In this document: piece by piece, positions 17,925 to 26,089 of the stretch
Position numbering within the stretch: the first letter of the stretch is position 1
Layout of the letters: every line of letters starts with the position of its first letter
Source: Microbacterium luteum
Lineage (GTDB): Bacteria; Actinomycetota; Actinomycetes; Actinomycetales; Microbacteriaceae
NCBI RefSeq assembly: GCF_015277875.1
Contig: NZ_CP063814.1
Span: 372,001-436,000, forward strand
Length of the DNA: 64,000 nt
Direction of reading: 5' to 3'
Position numbers and translations under genes: made by a program
Notes under the pieces: generated by a model
Told to the model about the DNA's origin: nothing
Database searches by the model: none
The model's input: the letters and a program-made list of their open reading frames with translations, nothing else

Positions 17925-18836
17925 ATGAGGGCAGTGAAATATCAGCGGACCGGAGGGCCGGAGGTGCTTAGCCTGGTCGAGGTTCCGAATCCGGAACCCG
18001 GCGCGGGCGAAGTCGTCGTTCGGGTGCGGGCTGCCGGCCTGAACCCGTTCGATGCGAAGCTCCGCAGCGGGTTCATCCCCTCCGATGCGCCGTTCCCGCG
18101 TCGCATCGGTTCGGATGTCGCGGGGTTCGTGGTGTCGACGGGGGCGGACGCGCAGTACTGGGATGGTACGCCGGTCTCGGTCGGCGACGATGTGCTGGGC
18201 CGCGCTGCGGGCTCCGTCGCGGAGCTGGCCGTCGCGAAGGCGTCCGATCTCGCCCGGTGCCCGGCCGGCTTGCAGGTGGAAGCGGCCGGCGGGCTCAATG
18301 TCGCCGGTCTCACCGCCGTCTCGGTTCTGGCGACAGTTCCTGTCGGCGCCGGTGACACAGTGCTGGTCGGCGGCGCAGCCGGTGCGGTCGGACTGGTCGT
18401 CGCGCAGCTCGCCGTCCGGGCGGGCGCGAGGGTGATCGGAACGGCGTCCGAGCGCAACCACGGGCTGCTGCGATCTGTCGGCGTGGAATCGGTATCCTAC
18501 GGCGACGGGCTCGCCGACCGCGTGCGAGCGCTGGGGTCGGTCACCGTCGTCTACGACTGCCACGGACGTGACGCGCTCGACGCCGGCGTGGAGCTCGTGG
18601 TGCCCGTCGAACGGATGGTCGCCATCGCCGCGTATGACGCCATCGAAGAACTGGGCGTGCAGAACGTGGAGCGCGAAGCGCGCACAGCGAGCAACCTGGC
18701 CCGTCTCGCCGAAGACATCGCAGCGGGTCGCCTCGTCTTCCCCGTCGCCCGCACGTTCACGCTCGACGAGGCTGTTCCGGCGTTCCAGGCGTTGGAGTCC
18801 GCGCACGCTCCGGGCAAGATCGTCATCACCCCCTGA
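17925..18836 (+). CDS. Zinc-independent quinone oxidoreductase / MDR-family NADP-dependent reductase
   Basis: A 303 aa medium-chain reductase. The N-terminal GroES-like domain opens MRAVKYQRTGGPEVLSLVEV and contains AAGLNPFDAKLRSG. The Rossmann domain has VGGAAGAVGLVVAQLA. No structural or catalytic Zn cysteines are seen, as in the QOR subgroup. It would reduce an enone or quinone using NADPH. The ATG at 17925 follows AAGG. Last gene of the dioxygenase operon and followed by a strong terminator. Confidence 0.85.
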   Translation: MRAVKYQRTGGPEVLSLVEVPNPEPGAGEVVVRVRAAGLNPFDAKLRSGFIPSDAPFPRRIGSDVAGFVVSTGADAQYWDGTPVSVGDDVLGRAAGSVAELAVAKASDLARCPAGLQVEAAGGLNVAGLTAVSVLATVPVGAGDTVLVGGAAGAVGLVVAQLAVRAGARVIGTASERNHGLLRSVGVESVSYGDGLADRVRALGSVTVVYDCHGRDALDAGVELVVPVERMVAIAAYDAIEELGVQNVEREARTASNLARLAEDIAAGRLVFPVARTFTLDEAVPAFQALESAHAPGKIVITP

Positions 18837-18857
18837 GATCCGACCCGGAGGATCCGA

Positions 18858-18905
18858 AGAGTCGCGCCGGGACAGCGAGCATCTCGACTGTCCCGGCGCG
18901 ACTCT
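18858..18905. terminator. Strong bidirectional hairpin between convergent genes
   Basis: An 18-base perfect stem, AGAGTCGCGCCGGGACAG paired with its complement, encloses a 12-base loop. It sits between the quinone oxidoreductase stop and the aldehyde dehydrogenase stop and would end transcription from both sides. Confidence 0.85.
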
Positions 18906-18923
18906 CGTGCTGAGCCGGAGCTC

Positions 18924-20300
18924 TCAGGCCTTCCACACCGTCTTGAGGTTGCAGAACTCGCGGATGCCGGCTGCGGCGAGCTCGCGGCCGACACCGGAGT
19001 CCTTCACCCCGCCGAAGGGAAGCTCGGGATATGAGGCCGTCATGCCGTTGACGAACACGGCGCCGGCGTCGAGGTTCGTCACGAACCACTCCTCCTCATC
19101 GGCGTCGTTCGTCCATACGGACGAGCTCAGACCAAACGTCGTGCCGTTGGCCAGGCGCAGCGCGTCCTCCCGGCTCTCCGCACGGTAGACGGATGCCACC
19201 GGACCGAACGCCTCCTCGAGGTAGAGCCGCATCTCGGGTGTGATCCCGGCGAGCACGGTCGGCTCGTAGAACCATCCGTCGTGCTCGGGCACACGGCCAC
19301 CGGCGAGCACCTGTGCACCCTTGCCGACGGCATCCTGCACCTGCTCCGCCAGCTCGTCGCGCCCGGATGCGGTCGCCACCGGGCCGACGTCGATCGACTC
19401 GTCGAACGGATCGCCCACCTTCAGCGCCGCTACCTTCTCGGCGAACCGCCGCGTGAACTCGTCGTAGACGTCGGCGTGCACGATGAAGCGCTTCGCGGCG
19501 ATGCACGACTGGCCGTTGTTCTGATTGCGCGCGGTGACCGCGACGGTGGCGGCGCGCTCGATGTCGGCGCTGGCCAGAACGACGAAGGGGTCCGAGCCGC
19601 CGAGCTCCAGTACCACGTGTTTGACCTCGGAGCCGGCGATCGAGGCCAGCGACCGGCCGGCCGGCTCCGAGCCGGTCAGCGTGGTCGCCTTGACTCGCGG
19701 GTCGCGCAGCACGCCCTCGACGCGGGATGCGGGGATGAGCAGCGTGTGGAACGCGCCGACGGGGAACCCGGCGCGCTCGAACAGCGTGTCGAGGTACAGG
19801 GCGGCCTGGGGGACGTTCGACGCGTGCTTGAGCAGACCCGTGTTGCCGGCCATCAGCGCGGGGCCGGCGAAACGCAGCACCTGCCACAGGGGGTAGTTCC
19901 AGGGCATGACGGCCAGCACGATCCCGATCGGCGCATAGCGCGTGCCGGCGACCGAGGCGCCGACTGCGGAGGGGTCGGCGAGCGGCTCGGGGGAGAGGAA
20001 CTCTTCGGCGTGGTCGGCGTAGTAGCGCAGGCCCTTGGCGGACTTGAGCACCTCGGCGCGGGCGGCCTTGATGGGCCGGCCCATCTCCAGGGTGATGAGG
20101 CGTCCGAGTTCGTCGACGTCGTCTTCGAGGAGCTGCGCCGCTGCGAGCATCCACTCGGACCGCTGCGCGAACGTGGTGCTCCGCAGCGCCTCGAAAGCGT
20201 CCTGCGCCGCGGCGATGCGGCGCTCCACCTCTTCTTCGGAATGGGCGTCGAACGTCTGCTCGGTCTTACCGGTGAAGGGATTGATCGTCGCGATGGCCAT
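18924..20300 (-). CDS. NAD(P)-dependent aldehyde dehydrogenase, succinate-semialdehyde dehydrogenase-like
   Basis: A 458 aa ALDH. Landmarks are PWNYPLWQVLRFAGPALMAG, the Glu of LELGGSDPFVV, catalytic Cys266 in NNGQSCIAAKR, EEAFGPV and the C-terminal PFGGVKDSGVGRE. The short N-terminus and FTGKTEQTFDAH opening resemble the Sad/YneI succinate-semialdehyde dehydrogenase group. AGGAG precedes the ATG at 20300. Divergent from a GntR gene across 137 bases that hold a palindromic operator, so the two are probably co-regulated. Likely oxidises a C4-type semialdehyde released by the pathway. Confidence 0.85.
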   Translation of the reverse strand: MAIATINPFTGKTEQTFDAHSEEEVERRIAAAQDAFEALRSTTFAQRSEWMLAAAQLLEDDVDELGRLITLEMGRPIKAARAEVLKSAKGLRYYADHAEEFLSPEPLADPSAVGASVAGTRYAPIGIVLAVMPWNYPLWQVLRFAGPALMAGNTGLLKHASNVPQAALYLDTLFERAGFPVGAFHTLLIPASRVEGVLRDPRVKATTLTGSEPAGRSLASIAGSEVKHVVLELGGSDPFVVLASADIERAATVAVTARNQNNGQSCIAAKRFIVHADVYDEFTRRFAEKVAALKVGDPFDESIDVGPVATASGRDELAEQVQDAVGKGAQVLAGGRVPEHDGWFYEPTVLAGITPEMRLYLEEAFGPVASVYRAESREDALRLANGTTFGLSSSVWTNDADEEEWFVTNLDAGAVFVNGMTASYPELPFGGVKDSGVGRELAAAGIREFCNLKTVWKA

Positions 20301-20413
20301 GGGATGCTCCTCTTCGAGTGAACGGGCGTCTCGGTGAGCGTACGCCGCAGCGGCGTGCCCGATCCATCGCGGATGTCGATGACTGGCATGGCTCGGACAG
20401 GCTGGTTCGACAT

Positions 20414-20428
20414 TTGATATTCGATCAA
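20414..20428. promoter_or_regulatory. Candidate GntR operator between the ALDH and GntR genes
   Basis: TTGATATTCGATCAA has 5-base arms TTGAT/ATCAA and lies 10 bases before the GntR start codon. The core GATATTCGAT is identical to the site at 2545-2560. Its position would let the bound protein block its own gene and influence the divergent aldehyde dehydrogenase. Confidence 0.55.
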
Positions 20429-20437
20429 CATGGGGCC

Positions 20438-21139
20438 ATGACCGCATTGCAGCCCCGACGGATGACTGACCAAGTCGTCCGTGTCCTCCGCGACCGGATC
20501 GTGTCCGGTGATCTCGCCGCCGGTGCACGCGTCGAGATCAACGAGCTGTGCGCGGAGCTCGGCGTCAGCCCGACGCCGGTGCGGGAGGCGATCCTGCAGC
20601 TCGAGGCACTCGGACTGGTCACCCGCCAGCCGTACCGCGGCACCGTCGTCACCGGAATCGACCCGAACCGCCTCGAGGAGATCACCGCGCTGCGGATCGA
20701 CCTCGAGGGCCGTGCCGCACTCCTCGGAGTGCCGCGGCTCAGCGACGACGACATCGAGCGCATGCGACGGATCCACAGCCGGATCCTCGAGCGACCGCAC
20801 TCGGACGCCGAGTCGTTCAACACGCTGAACCGCCAGTTCCACGCCGTGATCTACAACGCCGCCGATTCGCCGACCCTGTCGCGCCTGATCGCGGTCCTTC
20901 AGGACGAAGCCGACCGCATCCGCATGCACGTCGATGTGAACGACGGAACCGCCGAGGCTTTCCACGCCGAGATCCTCGAAGCGTGTGCACGACGCGACGC
21001 CTCCGCGGCCTGCGACGCCACGCGCCGGCACCTGTGGGAGAGCTGCATCGCGATGCGCGGCGGAGACCGAACCCTGCCCAACGGCCTCCTCGCGGATGTC
21101 GTCGCCGAGACCCGGATGGAGATCCCCCATGACCGATGA
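20438..21139 (+). CDS. GntR-family (FadR/FCD subfamily) transcriptional regulator
   Basis: A 233 aa protein with winged HTH (RIVSGDLAAGARVEINELCA, then GVSPTPVREAILQLEALG, then QPYRGTVV) and FCD ligand domain (FNTLNRQFHAVIYNAA, FHAEILEACARRD, RRHLWES). It is strikingly similar to the GntR at 5955, including the VVTGIDPNRLEEITALRI segment, so the two are paralogues that may read the same operator. The ATG at 20438 is used; the longer open frame upstream has no ribosome site and crosses the operator. Its 3' end overlaps the next gene by 11 bases. Confidence 0.85.
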   Translation: MTALQPRRMTDQVVRVLRDRIVSGDLAAGARVEINELCAELGVSPTPVREAILQLEALGLVTRQPYRGTVVTGIDPNRLEEITALRIDLEGRAALLGVPRLSDDDIERMRRIHSRILERPHSDAESFNTLNRQFHAVIYNAADSPTLSRLIAVLQDEADRIRMHVDVNDGTAEAFHAEILEACARRDASAACDATRRHLWESCIAMRGGDRTLPNGLLADVVAETRMEIPHDR

Positions 21140-22136
21140 CGGATTCCGAGCAGAACCCGCGACGCTGTTCCTCACGGACGAGGATGTCGCAGCGCTCGCC
21201 GACTGGGACCACGTGATCGCCGCGCTGCGCGAGGCGTACACGCGCGAGGATGTGCCATCGTCAACACCGGAACGCGCCGTCGCCACGACCGCCGCAGGCT
21301 GGCAGCGGGTCATGCCCTCCGCCCCTCCCGGCGCCAAGTTCGCCGGATCGAAGACGATCGCCGCGTCGATGCGCAACGGGCTGGCGAGCTACCTCATCAC
21401 GCTCTTCGACCAGCAGGACTCGCGTCTGGCGGCCCTGATCGACGGCAACCGCATCACGGGCCTGCGCACAGCCGCAACAGCCGCCGCGGCACTGACCGCG
21501 CTGCTTCCCGCCCGGCCGATCACCGTCGCGGTCGTCGGATCGGGATTCGAAGCCCGGGCTCAGTTGCGCGCCGCATCGCGCATCGCGGAGATCACGGCGG
21601 CGCGGGTTTCGAGTCCGACGCCCGCCAACCGCGAGCGGTTCGCCGCAGAGCTGAGCGAAGAGCTCGGCATCGACGTCATCGCGGTGGGCTCCGCCCGCGA
21701 AGCGGTTGAGGGCGCCGATCTGGTTCTGGCGGCGGCACGCTCACGCGACGAGACGCCCACCGTGATGTCCGAATGGGTGGCCGACGATGCCACCGTCGTC
21801 TCGGTGGGGTCCACCACGCCCTCGCAGCGCGAGCTCGATCCCGCGCTCATCGGCCGAGCCGGCTTCATCGTCGCCGACGCCCTCGCGGAGGTGCTGCACG
21901 ACAGCGGAGACATGATCGTGGCGCGCGAAGCGGGCTTCGACCCGGATGCCGTCACCATCTCGTTGCACGACCTGCTGGGCGGGCGAGCGACCAGGCCTCC
22001 GCAGGGCATCGCGATCTACAAGTCCACCGGCAGCGGCTTCCAGGACATCGTCCTGGCCGAGCTGCTGTACGACCTCGCCGTCGAACAGGGGCGTGGCACG
22101 CCGCTGCCCGTCGGCATCCTGACCATCCGCAAGTGA
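21129..22136 (+). CDS. Ornithine cyclodeaminase / mu-crystallin family protein
   Basis: A 335 aa protein of the OCD/Mu-crystallin family, an NAD(P)-binding group that includes ornithine cyclodeaminase, alanine dehydrogenase and ketimine reductases. The order is LFLTDEDVAALADWDHVIAA, GAKFAGSKTIAAS, a DGNRITGLRTAATAAAA segment, then Rossmann VAVVGSGFEARAQLRAA and the late VADALAEVLHDSGDM and HDLLGG. The start is ATG at 21129 inside the GntR gene. It is followed after 15 bases by a DapA-like aldolase, which suggests an imine or oxo-acid intermediate. Confidence 0.8.
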   Translation: MTDDGFRAEPATLFLTDEDVAALADWDHVIAALREAYTREDVPSSTPERAVATTAAGWQRVMPSAPPGAKFAGSKTIAASMRNGLASYLITLFDQQDSRLAALIDGNRITGLRTAATAAAALTALLPARPITVAVVGSGFEARAQLRAASRIAEITAARVSSPTPANRERFAAELSEELGIDVIAVGSAREAVEGADLVLAAARSRDETPTVMSEWVADDATVVSVGSTTPSQRELDPALIGRAGFIVADALAEVLHDSGDMIVAREAGFDPDAVTISLHDLLGGRATRPPQGIAIYKSTGSGFQDIVLAELLYDLAVEQGRGTPLPVGILTIRK

Positions 22137-22151
22137 CACGAAAGAGAGACC

Positions 22152-23171
22152 ATGGCTGAGTACACGAGAGCAGAGGCCCGCGACTGGGCGCGTGAGCGCC
22201 TCGTCGGAGCGGTGAACTGCACGATTCCGTCCTTCACGACCGACCTCACCGCCATCAATGAGAAGGGCATCCGCCATGACGTACGGCTCGCCAAGGAGCA
22301 CGGCTTCCTCGGATCCCTCGCCGTCTCCGAGGTGAACATCACCCTGCCCGAGTACCTCGACTTCATGGAGATCATGAAGGACGAGGCGAAGGGCGACGTC
22401 GTGATCGTGCACCACGGCAGCTGGAGCACGCTCGAGCAGAACATCGAGGCGGTCAAGGGCGCCGAGGCGGCCGGCGCCGAGCTCGTGCTGCTGTCGTACC
22501 CGCCGAACTTCTACCCGCAGTCCGAGCAGGAGATCTACGACTACACCAAGGCCGTTTGCGATGCGACGAACCTCGCCGTGATCCTGTTCCCCATGTTCCT
22601 GTGGGGCTTCAGCAGCCGCATCCATCCGTCCGACATCCCCGCGCGTCTCATCCGCCGGATGCTGGACGACATCCCCAACATCGCGGTCATCAAGGCCGAG
22701 GGCGGATTCCCGAGCATCATGGGCATCGTCGAGGCTCATCGCCTCTTCGGCGAGGAGGTCGTCATCTCCTGCCCGATCGAGGGCGAGCTGCTCCCGCTCG
22801 GACAGCTCATTCCGCTGCAGCTGTCGGCCACCAGCGACCACGAGTTCTGGGGACCGACGATCCCCGAGGCGATGCGTCTGCTGCAGGCGGGCAAATTCGA
22901 CGAGGTGACCGAGCTGTACTGGAAGATGCACCCGGCTCGCAAGGCGAAGGGCGCCATGGCGCAGCAGCTCAACGGCGGGCATTTCATCGACCGACAGCTG
23001 TGGAAGTTCCAGGGATGGCTGCGCGGCTACAACGGGGGCCCGCTGCGGCTGCCGACGCAACGCATCCACGACGCTCAGATGAACACGCTCAAGCAGGGGC
23101 TGCTCGCGTCGGGATTCGAGCCGACGACGGATCCTTTCAGCGAGTTCTTCGTCGGACGCAACCCGGCCTGA
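22152..23171 (+). CDS. DapA/NanA-family (dihydrodipicolinate synthase-like) lyase
   Basis: A 339 aa class I aldolase-type TIM barrel. The Schiff-base Lys181 stands in NIAVIKAEGGFPS. Where DHDPS has the YN.P motif with its catalytic Tyr, this protein reads LFPMFLWGF with no Tyr. The GxTT motif is also altered (NCTIPSFTTD). An enlarged C-terminus (QQLNGGHFIDRQLWKFQGW) follows. It probably acts on a 2-oxo acid, cleaving or hydrating it, rather than in lysine synthesis. AGAGAG before the ATG; third gene of the GntR-OCD operon. Confidence 0.8.
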   Translation: MAEYTRAEARDWARERLVGAVNCTIPSFTTDLTAINEKGIRHDVRLAKEHGFLGSLAVSEVNITLPEYLDFMEIMKDEAKGDVVIVHHGSWSTLEQNIEAVKGAEAAGAELVLLSYPPNFYPQSEQEIYDYTKAVCDATNLAVILFPMFLWGFSSRIHPSDIPARLIRRMLDDIPNIAVIKAEGGFPSIMGIVEAHRLFGEEVVISCPIEGELLPLGQLIPLQLSATSDHEFWGPTIPEAMRLLQAGKFDEVTELYWKMHPARKAKGAMAQQLNGGHFIDRQLWKFQGWLRGYNGGPLRLPTQRIHDAQMNTLKQGLLASGFEPTTDPFSEFFVGRNPA

Positions 23172-23173
23172 GC

Positions 23174-23521
23174 TCACACGCCCAGCACGAGCCGGATGCC
23201 CGTCGCGATCTCCTTCAGCAGATAGGCGGGCACCCGGCCCGCCGGGTACGGATCGATGAACTGTCGGCTCACCGGGCCGACCTGGGAGACCACGGCCACC
23301 GAATGCTTCTCCAGCCCGGACGCTTCGGCGGGAAGCAGGACGTTGCCGGGGAATGCCTCCAACGCGACGTTCGACGTCAACGGCACGACGACGGCAGTGG
23401 CGATCGTCGACGCCAGCAGCCAATCCTCCTGAACGACGACCGCCGGGCGCGCCTTGGCAGGTTCCGATCCTCGGGGGTGACCGAAATCGACCCAGACGAC
23501 ATCGCCGCGCGCGATCACCAT
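23174..23521 (-). CDS. MazF/PemK-type toxin (endoribonuclease)
   Basis: A 115 aa toxin with the family pattern ARGDVVWVDFGHPRGSEPAK followed by RPAVVVQ, then ATAVVVPLTSN, GNVLLPAEASGL and VVSQVGPVSR. MazF enzymes cut single-stranded mRNA to arrest growth. The ATG at 23521 overlaps the antitoxin's stop (ATGGTGA), the usual coupled arrangement. Lies convergently 2 bases from the DapA-like gene. Confidence 0.9.
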   Translation of the reverse strand: MVIARGDVVWVDFGHPRGSEPAKARPAVVVQEDWLLASTIATAVVVPLTSNVALEAFPGNVLLPAEASGLEKHSVAVVSQVGPVSRQFIDPYPAGRVPAYLLKEIATGIRLVLGV

Positions 23522-23757
23522 TCGGTATCCGCGATGGTGCGCTCCGAGGCCCGCAGGAAGTCCTCGTCTGCGACCGGTTGCCCGCTGCGACCGATGACAG
23601 CGTCGGCGATCGCGGTGAGCTCGCTTTCCCCTTCCAGCGCATCGGCGAGTTTGTGGGCTGCGAGGCGGTAGAACTCCGACCGGTTCATGCCATGCTTTCG
23701 CGCAGTGCGTTCGAAGCGCTCGAAGTCGCCGTCGGGGACGGAGATGGCTGTCTTCAT
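23515..23757 (-). CDS. Ribbon-helix-helix antitoxin (MazE-type partner)
   Basis: An 80 aa protein. The N-terminal RHH DNA-binding motif is KTAISVPDGDFERFERTARK followed by GMNRSEFYRLAAHKLAD. The acidic C-terminal tail would bind and silence the toxin. First of the two genes, with its ATG inside a palindrome at 23755-23769, consistent with autorepression by the antitoxin or the complex. Confidence 0.85.
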   Translation of the reverse strand: MKTAISVPDGDFERFERTARKHGMNRSEFYRLAAHKLADALEGESELTAIADAVIGRSGQPVADEDFLRASERTIADTEW

Positions 23758-23769
23758 ACATCAAGTATG
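23755..23769. promoter_or_regulatory. Palindrome overlapping the antitoxin start codon
   Basis: CATACATCAAGTATG has perfect 5-base arms and a 5-base spacer. It covers the antitoxin ATG (reverse strand) and comes within the last codons of the neighbouring TetR gene (stop at 23761). A site here is typical for RHH antitoxin autoregulation. Confidence 0.55.
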
Positions 23770-24423
23770 AAGGGTTATACCTGATCGATCAAGCCTGCGT
23801 TCGAGCAGCAGCGCTCGTACGGCGATGTCCTGAAGGTCGGTGATGAATCGCTCATCGTCGACCTCGGGGCCGATGTCGAGAGCGCGCCGGTGGGCGACGC
23901 GCGACATCAGCGCGGCGAACACCACGCGAAAACATGCGTCGATGCGCTCAGGCGACGCATCGCGAAGGTGTTCCGGATGCCGCAGCACCAGTTCACGGAA
24001 CCGGGCGGCGACTTCCATGCGCGCCGTTCGCGTAATCCGGGCGACTTCGTCGTCGTCCTCGGCGCGCAGCACGATGGTGCGCAGGAAGAGATCGTTGGCG
24101 AGGGAGGTCGTCGCGATCGCGAGCACGGCTGTGCGGATGGCGTCCTCGGGTGAGTCCGAGTTTCCTGCGGAGGCCAGCGCCTCGCCCTGCTGGCGGCGGA
24201 TCGGTTCGAACCCGTGCTCGAAGACGGCGGCGAACAGCACCTCTTTGTTGCGCGCACGAGCGTAAATCGTCGGTGCGCTCACATGCGCGCGGGCGCAGAT
24301 CGCGGCAATCGTGAAGCCCGCATACCCATGCTCCTCGAGGATCTCGACGCCGGCGTCGAGGATGCGCTCCCACGCGAGGTGCGTGCGCTCCTGCTGCGGG
24401 GGGCGCAGATCGTCGACGGGCAT
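23761..24423 (-). CDS. TetR-family transcriptional regulator
   Basis: A 220 aa regulator. The N-terminal HTH reads ILDAGVEILEEHGYAGFTIA, then ICARAHVSAPTIYARARNKE; the C-terminal all-helical ligand domain is not diagnostic. Divergent from the VAO-type oxidase gene, with a 7-base-arm palindrome between them (24518-24539), so it most likely represses that operon until a pathway compound binds. The 3' end reaches the antitoxin operator; TetR and the toxin-antitoxin genes point the same way. Confidence 0.85.
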   Translation of the reverse strand: MPVDDLRPPQQERTHLAWERILDAGVEILEEHGYAGFTIAAICARAHVSAPTIYARARNKEVLFAAVFEHGFEPIRRQQGEALASAGNSDSPEDAIRTAVLAIATTSLANDLFLRTIVLRAEDDDEVARITRTARMEVAARFRELVLRHPEHLRDASPERIDACFRVVFAALMSRVAHRRALDIGPEVDDERFITDLQDIAVRALLLERRLDRSGITLHT

Positions 24424-24517
24424 GACTCAACGATAGTCAGCCGGCGACGGCCCCCGGCGGACGATACCTCGCATCGGAGATGTGGTGTTGCCCCCACGGG
24501 CAGGCGGGTGTCGGATG

Positions 24518-24539
24518 AACCATAACGAACACTATGGTT
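24518..24539. promoter_or_regulatory. Candidate TetR operator before the VAO-type oxidase
   Basis: Two perfect 7-base arms, AACCATA and TATGGTT, are separated by 8 bases. The site is 26 bases upstream of the oxidase ATG and 95 bases upstream of the divergent TetR start. Size and symmetry fit a TetR dimer site. Confidence 0.65.
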
Positions 24540-24565
24540 TTGCCACCAAGCCTCGAAGGAGAGAG

Positions 24566-26089
24566 ATGACTACGGCGACCCCGGACTTCCTGCCCGTTGT
24601 CCGTACCGAAACTGATTCACGCGCTGTACAGGCGGCGCTGGCAGAGATCGCCGGAGTCGTCGGCGTCGACCAGGTGATGACCGGCGACGGCGGCGAGTTC
24701 CGCGACCCGTACCAACCCCTGGACTGGGACGCGTTCGCCGCGGCCGGCGTGGTGTTCCCCCGCAGCAGCGAGCACGTGCAGAACATCGTGGGCATCGCCG
24801 CTCGCCACGGCGTACCGCTGTGGGCGCAGGGGCAGGGGCGCAACAACGGCTACGGGGGAGCCGCGCCACGGGTCTCGGGCGGCATCACCGTGAACTTCCG
24901 CCGGATGAACCGCGTGATCGAGATCGACACCGAGCTCGGGGTGGCGCTCATCGAGCCGGGAGCGAGTTTCCAAGACATCTACGATGCGATCGAGGCCGCC
25001 GGCGCCGAGCTCATGGTGAGCGTTCCCGACATCGGCTGGGGATCGATGGGCGGAAACCAGCAGGACAACGGACTGACCTATCTGCCGTATGGCAAGGACT
25101 GGCGGAACATCTGCGGTCTGGAGGTCGTCACCGCGGACGGCGAACTGCTGCGAACCGGAATGGGCGCGATGGAGGGCAACGCCAGCTGGAACCTCTACCG
25201 GCGCAGCCTCGGCCCGACCATCGAGCCGCTGTTCTTCCAGGGCAACTTCGGGATCGTCACGAAGCTCGGGGTGTGGTTGATGCCGAAGCCCGAGGCCATC
25301 ACCCACGTGCACGTCGATGTGGCGCGCGACGAGGATCTCATCCCGCTCGTCGACGCACTCAGGCGCCTGCGTCTGGACGGGACGATCGACGGCGTGCCCT
25401 GCATCCTCAACACCCTGCTGATCGCCAGCACCATCGCGCCGCGCGAGCACTGGTACGCGCCGACTGACGGCGTGATCCCCGACGAGGTGATCGATGAGAT
25501 CGCTGCGAAGATCGGCATCGGCCGCTGGCACCTGCGCTTCGCGCTGTACGACGACCCGGAGATCGCGCAGATCAAGCTCCGCAAGGCCATCGAGGCATTC
25601 GGGGCGATCCCCGGCGCCGTGATCCGGCATACCACGACCGGCCGCGACGAGTGGGCGGACCTGCCCGACCCGTCCGACCGGGTCTACGCGGGTGTGCCGA
25701 ACCTGGACTGGAACACGATGGCCGGATGGCGCGGCGGCCATCACGGCGGGCACATGAGCTTCGCACCTGTGGCGCCTCTGTCGGGTCGGCAGGTGTACGA
25801 CATGCAGATGTGGCTAAAGGCGCAGTTCGAACGCAACGGCCTCGATCACACGGCTGACCTCATCATCATCAATGAGCGCTCACTGTGCAGCGTCGCCGGC
25901 ATCACCTTCGACATCGACGATGTCGAAGCGACGGCCGACGGCTACCGGGTCATGCAGGAGCTCGTCCGCGAGGGCGGGAAGATCGGCTACGGCGAGTACC
26001 GAGCGCACCTGCACTTCATGGATCTGGCGCAGGAGCAATACGGCTACAACTGCGCGCGGACGGACTCGTCGTGGCGAGTCTGGACGTGA
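24566..26089 (+). CDS. Vanillyl-alcohol oxidase / 4-cresol dehydrogenase family flavoprotein, C-terminus altered
   Basis: A 507 aa VAO-type flavoenzyme, a family that oxidises para-substituted phenols such as eugenol, vanillyl alcohol or cresol. The FAD-binding_4 region contains WAQGQGRNNGYGGAAPRVSG and MVSVPDIGWGSMGGNQQDNG. The later GGHHGGHMSFAPVAPLSG segment is where a covalent FAD His could lie, but I cannot say which. The ATG at 24566 follows AAGGAGAGAG. After DLAQEQYGYN the expected tail (about 40 residues, including a PxGILxPGK motif) is missing. Instead the frame runs into the next gene's coding sequence and ends in SSWRVWT. This looks like a deletion junction, and activity is uncertain. 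Confidence 0.75.
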   Translation: MTTATPDFLPVVRTETDSRAVQAALAEIAGVVGVDQVMTGDGGEFRDPYQPLDWDAFAAAGVVFPRSSEHVQNIVGIAARHGVPLWAQGQGRNNGYGGAAPRVSGGITVNFRRMNRVIEIDTELGVALIEPGASFQDIYDAIEAAGAELMVSVPDIGWGSMGGNQQDNGLTYLPYGKDWRNICGLEVVTADGELLRTGMGAMEGNASWNLYRRSLGPTIEPLFFQGNFGIVTKLGVWLMPKPEAITHVHVDVARDEDLIPLVDALRRLRLDGTIDGVPCILNTLLIASTIAPREHWYAPTDGVIPDEVIDEIAAKIGIGRWHLRFALYDDPEIAQIKLRKAIEAFGAIPGAVIRHTTTGRDEWADLPDPSDRVYAGVPNLDWNTMAGWRGGHHGGHMSFAPVAPLSGRQVYDMQMWLKAQFERNGLDHTADLIIINERSLCSVAGITFDIDDVEATADGYRVMQELVREGGKIGYGEYRAHLHFMDLAQEQYGYNCARTDSSWRVWT

